A stretch of DNA of 64,000 nt from Flavobacterium sp. ENC (GCF_020991415.1 NZ_JAJMOY010000009.1:62001-126000); one strand, 5' to 3'; shown: positions 34,604 to 43,632, numbered from the stretch's first letter. Notes: generated by a model from the letters alone, not told the origin. Numbers and translations: made by a program.

Positions 34604-35293
34604 ATGAAAAAGAAACTAGTCGTTTTAACCGGTGCCGGAATCAGTGCCGAAAGCGGTATCAAAACCTTTCGGGACAGTGATGGTTTATGGGAAGGCCATG
34701 ATGTAATGGAAGTGGCAACTCCAGAAGGCTGGCACAAAAACCAGGAATTGGTATTGGATTTCTACAACAAAAGACGCCAGCAGCTCAAAGAAGTACAGCC
34801 GAATCCTGGCCATCGGATTTTAGCCGAATTGGAACAGGATTTTGACGTCCATATCATCACTCAGAATGTAGACGATTTACACGAGCGCGCCGGAAGCACC
34901 AAAGTATTGCACCTGCATGGCGAACTGCTGAAAGTAAGAAGTACGCAGAACCGCAATCTGATTTTAGACTGGCAAGAGGATTTGTTTACCGGGGATTTTG
35001 ATGCAAACGGACATCAGCTGCGTCCGCATATTGTCTGGTTTGGCGAAGAAGTGCCTGCTTTGGAGGAAGCCATTAAGATAGTGGAAGAAGCAGATTATTT
35101 TGCCGTAATCGGAACCTCACTGCAGGTATATCCCGCTGCCGGACTGATTTCTTACACTTATAGTGATACTCCGGTTTTTTATATTGATCCCAAGCCCATT
35201 GCAATTCCGAATATTCAGAATAAAGTAGAAATCATTCCTGAAATTGCTTCTGAAGGAGTGGCGATTTTAAGAGACCGTTTAAAATCAATTTAA
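34604..35293 (+). CDS. cobB: Sir2-family NAD-dependent deacylase without zinc cysteines
   Basis: 229 aa from ATG 34604; the upstream 13 open codons overlap a TATTTTTG box (34582-34589). NAD site GAGISAESGIKTFRDSDGLW, TQNVDDLHERAG, and active-site LHLHGEL. Class III sirtuins such as CobB bind succinyl-lysine with Tyr/Arg in FYNKRRQQL, present here (DFYNKRR). The protein contains no cysteine at all: the zinc-knuckle region after HGELLKV reads RSTQNRNLILDW and GDFDANGHQLRP, so the four zinc cysteines are gone. A deacylase or desuccinylase role is inferred. Confidence 0.9.
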   Translation: MKKKLVVLTGAGISAESGIKTFRDSDGLWEGHDVMEVATPEGWHKNQELVLDFYNKRRQQLKEVQPNPGHRILAELEQDFDVHIITQNVDDLHERAGSTKVLHLHGELLKVRSTQNRNLILDWQEDLFTGDFDANGHQLRPHIVWFGEEVPALEEAIKIVEEADYFAVIGTSLQVYPAAGLISYTYSDTPVFYIDPKPIAIPNIQNKVEIIPEIASEGVAILRDRLKSI

Positions 35294-35339
35294 AAGTACA
35301 ATTGCCCGTTTTGATGCCTTCTAATCCCCAAATTCTGTT

Positions 35340-35347
35340 TATATTTG
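35340..35347 (+). promoter_or_regulatory. TATATTTG -7 box of purB
   Basis: Perfect TAnnTTTG box 26 bp before the purB ATG (leader about 21 bases). The nearest upstream TTG (35311) is 26 bases away, longer than the usual 19. Confidence 0.55.
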
Positions 35348-35372
35348 CACCTTTCGAACAAACAACATAACA

Positions 35373-36719
35373 ATGACTACTTTAAACGAATTGAATGCTA
35401 TTTCTCCAATTGACGGAAGATATAGAAGTAAAACCCTTTCATTAGCGCCTTTTTTCTCTGAAGAAGCCTTAATCAAATACCGTGTACTGGTTGAAATTGA
35501 ATACTTTATTGCCTTGTGCGAAGTGCCATTACCACAACTAAAAGATGTAAACCCGAATTTATTTGACAGTTTACGTAACATCTATAAAAACTTTTCTACT
35601 GAAGATGCCCTTTGGATCAAAGAAACAGAAAAAGTGACCAATCACGATGTAAAAGCAGTGGAGTATTTTATCAAAGATGCTTTTGAAAAACTGGGTTTAT
35701 CTCAATACAAAGAATTCATTCACTTCGGATTAACTTCTCAGGATATTAACAACACTGCAATTCCGCTTTCTACAAAAGAAGCTTTTGAGCAGGTTTATAT
35801 GCCATCCTTAATTTCTCTAATTTCAAAATTAAAAGAATTAAGCACAGAATGGGCAGCCATTCCAATGTTGGCGCGTACACACGGACAGCCGGCTTCCCCT
35901 ACCCGTTTAGGAAAGGAAATTCTGGTTTTCGTGGAGCGTTTGGAAGAGCAGCTTCGTCTGTTGTTCAACGTTCCGTTTGCGGCGAAATTTGGCGGGGCGA
36001 CCGGAAATTACAACGCACATCATGTAGCCTATCCGCAAATCGACTGGAAACAGTTTGGAAGCAAATTTGTTGAAACTGGTCTTGGCTTACACCATTCCTT
36101 TCCAACCACACAAATTGAACATTACGATCATTTCGCAGCATTTTTCGATGCTTTAAAAAGAATCAACACGATCATTATAGATTTGGACCGTGACATCTGG
36201 ACATATGTTTCGATGGATTATTTCAAACAAAAAATCAAAGAAGGTGAAATCGGATCATCGGCTATGCCACATAAAGTAAACCCGATTGATTTTGAAAACT
36301 CTGAAGGAAACTTAGGAATAGCAAATGCTATTTTTGAGCATTTATCGGCTAAATTACCAATCTCAAGATTACAGCGTGATTTGACTGACAGTACGGTGCT
36401 GCGTAATATTGGCGTTCCGATCGGACACACCATTATTGCTTTTGAAGCTTCCCTGAAAGGGCTGAACAAATTACTTCTGAACGAAGCTAAATTTGCTGAA
36501 GATTTAGAAAAAAACTGGGCCGTTGTAGCCGAGGCGATTCAGACGATTTTGCGTCGTGAAGCGTATCCGAATCCTTACGAAGCTTTAAAAGGCCTGACCC
36601 GGACAAACGAAGCAATTGACAAAAAAGCAATTCATAATTTTATTGCGACTTTAGAAGTTTCTGATGCTGTAAGAGCAGAATTAATGGCAATAACACCTGC
36701 TAATTACGTCGGAATCTAA
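35373..36719 (+). CDS. purB: Adenylosuccinate lyase
   Basis: 448 aa. Fumarase/aspartase superfamily signature GEIGSSAMPHKVNPIDFENS (mobile catalytic loop), ARTHGQPASPTRLGKEI (catalytic His) and FIHFGLTSQDINNTAIPL. The order and length are those of the PurB group that cleaves SAICAR and adenylosuccinate in purine synthesis. It has its own promoter box and a strong terminator. Confidence 0.97.
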   Translation: MTTLNELNAISPIDGRYRSKTLSLAPFFSEEALIKYRVLVEIEYFIALCEVPLPQLKDVNPNLFDSLRNIYKNFSTEDALWIKETEKVTNHDVKAVEYFIKDAFEKLGLSQYKEFIHFGLTSQDINNTAIPLSTKEAFEQVYMPSLISLISKLKELSTEWAAIPMLARTHGQPASPTRLGKEILVFVERLEEQLRLLFNVPFAAKFGGATGNYNAHHVAYPQIDWKQFGSKFVETGLGLHHSFPTTQIEHYDHFAAFFDALKRINTIIIDLDRDIWTYVSMDYFKQKIKEGEIGSSAMPHKVNPIDFENSEGNLGIANAIFEHLSAKLPISRLQRDLTDSTVLRNIGVPIGHTIIAFEASLKGLNKLLLNEAKFAEDLEKNWAVVAEAIQTILRREAYPNPYEALKGLTRTNEAIDKKAIHNFIATLEVSDAVRAELMAITPANYVGI

Positions 36720-36741
36720 ATAAAACACAAAATATTCTCTC

Positions 36742-36774
36742 AAAAAAAGCTATCTTTATCGATAGCTTTTTTTA
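36742..36774 (+). terminator. purB terminator
   Basis: Stem AAAGCTATC (36746-36754) / GATAGCTTT (36761-36769), loop TTTATC, then T run. Confidence 0.9.
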
Positions 36775-36957
36775 TTAAATACCATAGGAAGTTAGTCCGG
36801 ATTGAAATAAAAAGCCTTTTGTGAAAAAAATGTTCTTTTTTTGACTGTTACAGAGCGACAATCAAAAGCTGCTCTGACGGTTACAAAAAAAGGGTTGTTT
36901 TGAGTAAAAGCCTGGAATGGAAAACCGGATTAAGCTCCTGGAAAAACACCTCCTTAT

Positions 36958-39192
36958 ATGATTACCTTAAACGCCGCTGCCGCAACTACACACCATTTAC
37001 AACCTTTAATCAGCGACCTCGGATTGATTCTGATTACCGCCGGAATTGCTGTGCTCTTATTTAAAAAAATGAAACAGCCTCTTGTTTTAGGCTATTTGAT
37101 TGCCGGATTCCTCGCAGGAAACCACTTTGATTTCTTCCCTTCCATTACCGAAATGAAAAGCGTTGAAGTCTGGGCAGAAATCGGAGTAATTATTCTCCTC
37201 TTCAGCCTGGGGCTCGAATTCAGTTTTAAAAAATTAATGAAAGTCGGCGGAACCGCCTCTATTACTGCCATCACTCAGATTATCACCATGGTGATTATTG
37301 GTTATCTCGCCGGACAATGGATGGGCTGGTCGCAGATGGACAGTATTTTTCTGGGTGTCATTTTATCTATTTCTTCCACTACAATAATCTTAAAAACCTT
37401 TGATGAACTTGGTGTAAAAGCGCAGAAATTTGCCGGAATTGTGATCGGCTCCCTAATCGTACAGGATATTGTAGCTATTTTAATGATGGTTTTACTTTCG
37501 ACCATTGCCGTAAGCCAGCAATTTTCCGGAAGTGAATTAATGATGTCGGTTCTAAAGTTGATTTTCTTTCTAACGGCCTGGTTTGTGGGCGGTATCTTTT
37601 TTATTCCGACGCTTCTTAAAAAAGCCAAACATTTACTGACAGATGAAATGCTGCTTATTATCTCCCTTGCCTTGTGCTTAATGATGGTAAGTTTTGCCTC
37701 CAATGTTGGTTTCTCTCCTGCCTTAGGTGCTTTTATAATGGGATCCATTATTGCCGAAACTACTCAGGCCGAGCATATCGAGCATTTAATAAAACCCGTT
37801 AAGGATTTATTTGGCGCTATCTTTTTTGTATCAGTCGGAATGTTAATAGACCCGAAAATGCTTTACGAACATGCCGTTCCGGTCGCTATCTTAACACTGC
37901 TCACGATCGTTGGCCAGTCGGTTAGTTCTACTATTGGAGCTTTACTGGCCGGACAGCCTTTAAAACAGTCCGTACAAACCGGAATGAGTTTGTCTCAGAT
38001 TGGTGAGTTCTCGTTTATTATTGCCACACTCGGAATGACTTTAAACGTTACCAGTTCCTTTTTATATCCGGTAGTAGTTGCGGTTTCTGCCGTTACTACT
38101 TTTACTACTCCGTTTATGGTAAAATACGCGGTTCCATTTTCAGAAATTTTGGAACGAAAACTTCCGAAAAAATGGGTCAAAAATATCAATCGCTACAGTG
38201 TAAACGCCCAGGCGATAAAATCGGTCAGTACCTGGCAGAAAGTACTGCATGCTTATATTATTCAGATTATTTTACATACTATTGTTATTGTTGCCGTAAT
38301 CTTACTATCGTCAAAATTCGTAGCGCCGTTGGTGGTGGATACGCGATTCGGAAACACATTGGCCGCACTGATCACCCTGATCATAATTGCTCCGTTTTTA
38401 TGGGCACTTTCACTGCGACGCATTGCAGTCGAAGAAGTAGAGGAATTATGGGCAGAACGAAAATACAGAGGTGCCCTTTTGATGCTGATTCTGATTAGAA
38501 TGAGCCTTGGTCTGTTCTTTGTTGGTTTTTTACTGAACATCTTCTTTTCTCCTTTAATCGCTTTGATTGCATTGGTGATTGCGATTGGAGCCTATCAGAT
38601 CTTCCCTAAAAAGCTGAACGAACAATACCATAAAATAGAAAATCACTTCTTAAAAAACCTGAACGATCGTGAAAACAAAAAAATTGACAGAAGATATGCC
38701 AACTTAATGCCATGGGACGGCCACATGTCATTTTTTGATATTGGAAAAGAATCGAATCTGGCAGGTAAAACGCTGGAAGAATTAAGAATCAGGGAGCAAT
38801 TAGGAATCAATATTGCTTATATAAAACGTGGAGAGGTCACTATACCAATTCCAACCAAAAACGAGCGCCTGTTCCCCGGTGATGAAATCTGTGTTATTGG
38901 TACCGACGCCCAGGTAACCGAATTCACAAAATTTCTAAATCAAAATGAAATGGAAGCTCCTGCAAAAGTAGAGGAGGCTAATATAGTGTTACGCCAGCTC
39001 GAAGTTTCCCAGGAAGAATTTATTCAAAAATCTATCGGTCAATTCAGAACTAAGACAAACGGAATGGTGGTCGGAATTGAGCGAAACGGAAACAGGATAC
39101 TAAATCCGGAATCCAGTTTAGTCTTAGAGAAAAATGATATTCTTTGGGTGGTTGGAGACAAAAAAAGAATGTCTGATTTGTTAAGGTCCTAA
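36958..39192 (+). CDS. CPA2 cation:proton antiporter with TrkA-C domain (KefB-like)
   Basis: 744 aa. N-terminal ~380 residues are the 12-13-helix CPA2 antiporter: GLILITAGIAVLLFKKMKQP, ILLFSLGLEFSFKKL, and the ion-binding IGSLIVQDIVAIL with FSPALGAFIMGSI. A second helical part (about 430-560) and a C-terminal TrkA-C/RCK-C segment (GKTLEELRIREQLGINIAYI, RLFPGDEICVIG) follow, repeated at the end (QFRTKTNGMVVGIER, NDILWVVGDKKRM). No KTN/RCK-N domain is seen. Exchange of K+ or Na+ for H+ is inferred. The 183-bp spacer before it has no clear promoter. Confidence 0.9.
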   Translation: MITLNAAAATTHHLQPLISDLGLILITAGIAVLLFKKMKQPLVLGYLIAGFLAGNHFDFFPSITEMKSVEVWAEIGVIILLFSLGLEFSFKKLMKVGGTASITAITQIITMVIIGYLAGQWMGWSQMDSIFLGVILSISSTTIILKTFDELGVKAQKFAGIVIGSLIVQDIVAILMMVLLSTIAVSQQFSGSELMMSVLKLIFFLTAWFVGGIFFIPTLLKKAKHLLTDEMLLIISLALCLMMVSFASNVGFSPALGAFIMGSIIAETTQAEHIEHLIKPVKDLFGAIFFVSVGMLIDPKMLYEHAVPVAILTLLTIVGQSVSSTIGALLAGQPLKQSVQTGMSLSQIGEFSFIIATLGMTLNVTSSFLYPVVVAVSAVTTFTTPFMVKYAVPFSEILERKLPKKWVKNINRYSVNAQAIKSVSTWQKVLHAYIIQIILHTIVIVAVILLSSKFVAPLVVDTRFGNTLAALITLIIIAPFLWALSLRRIAVEEVEELWAERKYRGALLMLILIRMSLGLFFVGFLLNIFFSPLIALIALVIAIGAYQIFPKKLNEQYHKIENHFLKNLNDRENKKIDRRYANLMPWDGHMSFFDIGKESNLAGKTLEELRIREQLGINIAYIKRGEVTIPIPTKNERLFPGDEICVIGTDAQVTEFTKFLNQNEMEAPAKVEEANIVLRQLEVSQEEFIQKSIGQFRTKTNGMVVGIERNGNRILNPESSLVLEKNDILWVVGDKKRMSDLLRS

Positions 39193-39287
39193 GAGGTTAA
39201 GGTTCTAAGGTACTGAGTAAAAAAAAGGTTCTAAGTTTTCACAATAGAAAAAACTTAGAACCTTAGTACCTCAGAACCTCAGTCCCT
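39191..39287. repeat. GGTTCTAAG-family inverted repeat
   Basis: Left arm AAGGTTCTAAGGTACTGAG and AAAGGTTCTAAGTTTT; right arm AAAACTTAGAACCTTAGTAC and CTCAGAACCTCAG. Occupies the whole gap between convergent antiporter and peroxiredoxin genes and probably terminates both. Confidence 0.9.
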
Positions 39288-39925
39288 TATTTATTAGGCT
39301 GCGGAGTCATTCGTAAATACGGTTTGATTGGCGTATGCCCTTTTGGGAATTTCGCCGGAATATCACTATCCGGAACTGCTGGTGTAATGACCACATCTTC
39401 TCCGTCTTTCCAGTTTGCAGGAGTTGCCACGCTGTAATTTGCTGTTAATTGCAAACTATCGATAACACGAAGCAGTTCTTCAAAATTTCTTCCTGTAGAA
39501 GCCGGATAAGTCAATGTCAATTTTATTTTTTTGTCAGGACCAATTACAAAAACCGAACGCACCGTAAATTTCTCACTGGCGTTTGGGTGTAACATGTCAT
39601 ATAAAGTTGCAATCTTTTTATCTTCATCAGCGATTATTGGAAAATTAACCGTTGTATTTTGAGTTTCGTTAATATCTTTGATCCATTCTTTGTGGGACTC
39701 CAGACCATCAACGCTCAATGCTATTACCTTTGTATTTCTTTTTGTAAACTCAGGAACATAATTGGCAACTGTACCTAATTCAGTGGTACAAACAGGGGTA
39801 AAATCTGCAGGATGCGAAAATAAAACGCCCCATGAATCCCCTAACCATTCATGAAAATGAATTGTTCCTTCTGTTGTTTCGGCCTGAAAATCCGGAGCTA
39901 TATCGCCTAATCGTAATGTTGACAT
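39287..39925 (-). CDS. 1-Cys peroxiredoxin (Prx6 type)
   Basis: 212 aa. Peroxidatic cysteine C46 in HPADFTPVCTTELG. No other cysteine is present, so it is a 1-Cys enzyme needing an external reductant. The Prx6-type C-terminal extension is present (ATPANWKDGEDVVITP, FPKGHTPIKPYLRMT). It reduces peroxides in the cytoplasm. It stands alone with A+T-rich upstream DNA. Confidence 0.95.
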   Translation of the reverse strand: MSTLRLGDIAPDFQAETTEGTIHFHEWLGDSWGVLFSHPADFTPVCTTELGTVANYVPEFTKRNTKVIALSVDGLESHKEWIKDINETQNTTVNFPIIADEDKKIATLYDMLHPNASEKFTVRSVFVIGPDKKIKLTLTYPASTGRNFEELLRVIDSLQLTANYSVATPANWKDGEDVVITPAVPDSDIPAKFPKGHTPIKPYLRMTPQPNK

Positions 39926-40076
39926 AATTTAAAGTTTTTTAGTTCCTCTAAAATTAATAAAAAAATAGTTAAAAAAAACTAAACTCTACCTTTTCTATCA
40001 ATTTTAAGAGAATAAATTATTTCTTGTTTTGAATGTTTGGCAGAAAATAAGCTAAAACTCCAATTAAGGGTAAAAT

Positions 40077-40987
40077 TTATATAAAACTAACGATAAAATA
40101 CCACAGCGAAAGAGTTACGAAGGAAACCGGTATTCCGAAACCAATCATCATGCTGCTTAATTTAGGTTTTAATCCGTATGTCGAAGCCAGAATTGCACCT
40201 GTGATCATGGGTGCCATCGCCATTTCCATAATAGTTATTTTAATTACCTCAGAATACTGCCTTAAGATCAAAACATATAAAACGAGGATTATCAGAGGAG
40301 CCAGAATTAATTTATAAAGAAGTCCGAGCTGCAAAAATTTCCAGTGTCTGCTTTTCCGGTCAAACGTAAGCTGCAATCCAACTGAAAGCAGCGCTAAAGG
40401 CGTGACAAAACTTCCGATTTTCAATAGAACAGCTTGTAAGTCGTCGTTAAATTCAAAGCTAAAAACATTCATCAGGCAGGCAAAAACGAAAGTCAGGAAA
40501 GGTGGAAAAAGTGCCACTTTTTTTATAATTCCGAAAGTGTCAGGACTTCCCTTAGAATAAAAAGCAGCCACGAAAACGCCCAAAGTCGAAACCACAACAA
40601 AGGTTCCCGGCTGATCGACAAGAACTGCTGTTTCCAAACCTTTTTTTCCAAATAAGGCTTCAATTATCGGATAACCCAAAAAGGAACTGTTACTTAATCC
40701 TGCGGTTAGGATCATACAGCCAATCAGTTTATTCGACCAGCCCAGCCGTTTTCCTAAAAAATGAAAAAATATAAAAGCCAACAGAAAACTAATCCAGCCC
40801 GCTCCTATCGGAACAATAATTCCGGATTCCAATTTATTTTCGGGATATGGTATAAGGTAATCGCTGGCAGGCAAAAATAAATGACAATTTTGTTTAAATG
40901 CTTGTAGATATGCACCGGAAACTGCTTTATTCTTTGCAAAAGCAAACCTAAAGCCAGGAAGAAGAATATTAGAATAAAGTTGTTCAT
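40077..40987 (-). pseudogene. AEC-family transporter, interrupted by one frameshift
   Basis: Two overlapping frames together encode one transporter. The first 60 codons (40987-40805; MNNFILIFFFLALGLLLQRI to NPELLFR) end at a TAG; the second frame (from about 40812 to 40077) continues PIGAGWISFLLAFIFFHFLG. Inserting one C into TTGTTCCGATAG gives LLFPIGAGW and a single ~303-aa protein with ten hydrophobic helices, the normal AEC size. The lesion is in a short C run near 40810, so either a recent pseudogene or a base-calling error is possible. The rest of the frame has no other defects. Confidence 0.85.
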
Positions 40988-41077
40988 AGTACAGGATCAG
41001 GACAAAAATAGCGATTTATAAAACACTGAAGAACATTAATTTTTAGTTAAAACTTTTTTTTACTGAATAAAACGTTT

Positions 41078-41085
41078 TACATTTG
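41078..41085 (+). promoter_or_regulatory. TACATTTG -7 box of the Rrf2 gene
   Basis: Perfect TAnnTTTG 19 bp before the ATG at 41105; its last two bases overlap the palindrome-like operator candidate. Confidence 0.55.
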
Positions 41086-41102
41086 TAACATATTTTATTA
41101 CA
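41084..41102 (+). promoter_or_regulatory. Candidate Rrf2 operator, copy 1
   Basis: TGTAACATATTTTATTACA, an inverted repeat TGTAA/TTACA spaced by 9. It overlaps the end of the -7 box and lies just before the ATG, a position suited to autorepression. Copy 2 at 41532 matches 17 of 19 bases. Confidence 0.65.
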
Positions 41103-41104
41103 GT

Positions 41105-41512
41105 ATGATTTCAGGTAAGTTTGCCATAACGATTCACATTTTAACTTTACTCACTAAATTCCCGAATGATTTTTTGTCATCCGAATTTATTGCAGGAAGC
41201 ATGAACCTCAACCCTGTTTTGGTTCGTAAAGAAATTGCGAATCTGAAAGCACACCATATTGTAGAAAGTAAAGAAGGTAAAAACGGAGGTACAAAATTAT
41301 CTAAGAAAGCTTCAGCTATCACTTTAAAGGAAATATTCGAACTTACTTTTGACAATATCAATTTAGGCTATGCCAAAAACCAGCCGAATCCTGACTGTCC
41401 GGTTGGGAAAAAAGTCAATCAAAATTTGGCTGAATTATATGCGGACATCAATGAAAATGTAGGTTTACAATTGAAAAAAATCACACTGGAAGATTTTTCG
41501 AGTCAGTTCTAA
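41105..41512 (+). CDS. Rrf2-family transcriptional regulator
   Basis: 135 aa. Winged-helix pattern: SGKFAITIHILTLLTKFPND, SEFIAGSMNLNPVLVRKEIA (recognition helix) and KEGKNGGTKLSKKASAITLK (wing). Only one cysteine is present (NPDCPVGKK), so the three-Cys [2Fe-2S] site of IscR/NsrR is absent; this resembles the YwgB/YwnA-like Rrf2 group paired with NAD(P)-binding proteins. The adjacent reductase-like gene 54 bp downstream and the shared upstream motif support local regulation. Confidence 0.9.
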   Translation: MISGKFAITIHILTLLTKFPNDFLSSEFIAGSMNLNPVLVRKEIANLKAHHIVESKEGKNGGTKLSKKASAITLKEIFELTFDNINLGYAKNQPNPDCPVGKKVNQNLAELYADINENVGLQLKKITLEDFSSQF

Positions 41513-41531
41513 CCCTTTTTTTATACAAAAC

Positions 41532-41550
41532 TGTAACATTTTTTATTACT
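41532..41550 (+). promoter_or_regulatory. Candidate Rrf2 operator, copy 2
   Basis: TGTAACATTTTTTATTACT, differing from copy 1 at positions 9 and 19 only. It lies 16 bp before the ATG of the NAD(P)-binding protein gene. Confidence 0.65.
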
Positions 41551-41566
41551 AATTAAATTATATATT

Positions 41567-42208
41567 ATGAAAATTGCAATCATTGGAGCTACAGGATTTG
41601 TCGGCTCAGCTATCTTAAACGAATTAGCATCCAGAAACCAGGACATCACAGCGATCGCCAGAACTCCAAAAGAAACATCAAATGCAAACTGGATAGCTAC
41701 GGATATTTTTAATGTCGATGCATTGGCTGAAACTCTTAAAGGACACGATGTTATTATTTCTGCTTATAATCCGGGATGGGCTAATCCTAATATTTATGAG
41801 GATTTTATCGCAGGATCTAAAGCCATTCAGGAAGCGGTAAAAAAATCCGGTGTGAAACGTTTTATCACGATTGGCGGTGCCGGAAGTTTGTTTGTAGCCC
41901 CGGGTTTACAAGCGGTGGACACACCTGATTTCCCAAAAGAATACCATGCCGGAGCAACTGCAGCAAGGGATTACCTGAATATTTTGAAAGAAGAAAAAGA
42001 TCTGGACTGGGCCTTTTTTAGCCCTGCTTTTGAAATGCATCAGGGCATTACAACCGGAAGAACAGGAAAATACCGTTTAGGTTTGGATAACCCGGTTTTT
42101 AACGACGAACAAAGAAGTATTCTTTCTGTTGAAGATTTGGCGGTTGTTATTGCCGATGAAGCAGAAAATGCAAGACACCATCAGGTTCGTTTTACGGCGG
42201 CATATTAA
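41567..42208 (+). CDS. NAD(P)-binding protein (NmrA-like, atypical SDR)
   Basis: 213 aa. N-terminal dinucleotide motif MKIAIIGATGFVGSAILNEL; later IISAYNPGW, KRFITIGGAGSL and WAFFSPAFEMHQG. This is the NAD(P)-binding atypical SDR / YwnB-like group, often found beside an Rrf2 regulator. It lacks the YxxxK catalytic pair of classical SDRs, so activity is unknown. Probably regulated by the Rrf2 protein encoded just upstream, through the shared 19-bp motif. Confidence 0.88.
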   Translation: MKIAIIGATGFVGSAILNELASRNQDITAIARTPKETSNANWIATDIFNVDALAETLKGHDVIISAYNPGWANPNIYEDFIAGSKAIQEAVKKSGVKRFITIGGAGSLFVAPGLQAVDTPDFPKEYHAGATAARDYLNILKEEKDLDWAFFSPAFEMHQGITTGRTGKYRLGLDNPVFNDEQRSILSVEDLAVVIADEAENARHHQVRFTAAY

Positions 42209-42456
42209 GGAGAAAAGGTTCTGAGGGTGAGGTTCTGAGGGGCTAAGTTCTTGAGTTTGGAAGTATTTTTTTTTGCCACGAATTTCGCGAATTTCCCGAA
42301 TTTTTTATTGCTGTCATCCTGACGCAGGAAGGATCAAATTGATATTCTACAAAGATTGGCGACTTTCTGTGTGGAGTTACGAGTGTGATCCTTCCTGTTT
42401 TAGGATGACAAAAGTCAAAAAAAAATTTGTGTAAATTCGTGTAATTCGTGGCAAAC
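42209..42456. repeat. Nested inverted repeats: CACGAATT arms around CATCCTG arms
   Basis: GGTTCTGAGG words come first (42217-42250). Outer arms TTTTGCCACGAATTTCGCGA... (42273-42308) and ...GTGTAATTCGTGGCAAA (42419-42455) are complementary. Inner arms TGTCATCCTGACGCAGGAAG...(42312-42336) and the reverse complement (42386-42410) match 22 of 25. A unique stretch lies between the inner arms. No ORF. Confidence 0.9.
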
Positions 42457-42463
42457 TAACTTT

Positions 42464-42493
42464 TTGAAACTGTCTTTGTTTTCTGTACTTTTA
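42464..42493 (+). promoter_or_regulatory. Probable meaB promoter
   Basis: TTG at 42464-42466, 19 bases, then TACTTTTA at 42486-42493 (TAnnTTTG with the last base changed). The TTG start codon lies at 42514. Confidence 0.5.
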
Positions 42494-42513
42494 CAAAAAC
42501 CAAAAAGCACACT

Positions 42514-43605
42514 TTGTCAAGCTTAAAGAAACAATCAGGCAGTTTACACGAAAAAGCTGGGATTTCACCTCCTGAAATCACCAATAGTGCTGCTATTCAT
42601 CAGATTCAGAAAAACAGAAGAAAACAGCCTTCTGCGGCTGAATTAATAAATGGAATCCTCGATCAGAACAGGACGGCTTTAAGCCGTGCCATAACTTTAG
42701 TAGAAAGCACTCATCCCGAACATGCTGAAAAAGCAAATGAAGTAATACAGGGCTGTCTTCCTCATGCCAATAAATCCGTACGCATTGGGATTACAGGTGT
42801 TCCGGGTGTTGGAAAAAGTACTTTTATAGAAGCCTTTGGTAAATTCCTGACCGCTTTGGGGAAAAATGTGGCTGTATTGGCAGTTGACCCGAGCAGTTCA
42901 CTTTCGCATGGAAGTATTCTGGGGGACAAAACCAGAATGGAAGAATTGGTAAAGGATGAAAATGCCTTCATAAGACCCAGTGCTTCCGGAGACACTTTGG
43001 GCGGCGTTGCAAGAAAAACCCGTGAATCGATTATTTTATGCGAAGCCGCAGGTTTTGACACCATTATTATCGAAACTGTTGGTGTTGGGCAAAGTGAAAC
43101 GGCCGTACACAGTATGGTTGACTTTTTTCTGCTATTGAAAATTTCCGGTGCCGGCGATGAACTTCAGGGAATCAAACGCGGTATTATGGAAATGGCAGAT
43201 GCTATTGTCATCAATAAAGCAGATGGTGACAACATCAAAAAAGCACAGCAGGCGAAACTGGAATTCAACAGGGCTTTGCATTTATTTCCACCCAAAAAAT
43301 CAAACTGGCAGCCCAAAGTTACGACTTGTAGCGCCATCACCAATGAAGGGATTTCTGAAATCTGGGATACTATTTCCCAATATTTTGTACAGACTAATGC
43401 ATCTGGTTTCTTTCAGGAAAAACGAAAAGACCAGAATCAGTTCTGGATGATGGAAACTATCGATGAACATTTGAAATCAAACTTTTACAATCAGCCCGGG
43501 ATTATTGGGCAATTGGAACAAATAAAAAAAGCGGTGCAAAATGATGAAATATCACCTTTTGCAGCCGCCCGGTTTTTATTAAGTGAATATAAAAAACAGC
43601 TCTAA
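42514..43605 (+). CDS. meaB: MeaB, GTPase chaperone of methylmalonyl-CoA mutase
   Basis: 363 aa, TTG start (MSSLKKQSGSLHEKAGISPP); no in-frame ATG occurs before the GTPase domain, and the promoter lies just upstream. G1 ITGVPGVGKSTFIEAFG, VDPSSSLSHGSILGDKTRM, G3 ETVGVGQSE and G4 VINKADGDN identify MeaB/ArgK (G3E family). It protects and reloads adenosylcobalamin in methylmalonyl-CoA mutase. The mutase genes are not in the window; the matching cobalamin adenosyltransferase is at 23144-23713. Confidence 0.95.
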   Translation: MSSLKKQSGSLHEKAGISPPEITNSAAIHQIQKNRRKQPSAAELINGILDQNRTALSRAITLVESTHPEHAEKANEVIQGCLPHANKSVRIGITGVPGVGKSTFIEAFGKFLTALGKNVAVLAVDPSSSLSHGSILGDKTRMEELVKDENAFIRPSASGDTLGGVARKTRESIILCEAAGFDTIIIETVGVGQSETAVHSMVDFFLLLKISGAGDELQGIKRGIMEMADAIVINKADGDNIKKAQQAKLEFNRALHLFPPKKSNWQPKVTTCSAITNEGISEIWDTISQYFVQTNASGFFQEKRKDQNQFWMMETIDEHLKSNFYNQPGIIGQLEQIKKAVQNDEISPFAAARFLLSEYKKQL

Positions 43606-43632
43606 ATTCCTTAAAGCTTTTTTTAATTTCAT

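Noticed and set aside
36776-36957. Possible riboswitch before the CPA2 antiporter
   Set aside because: Only a weak CAGAGC/GCTCTG pairing is seen; no match to a known riboswitch consensus.
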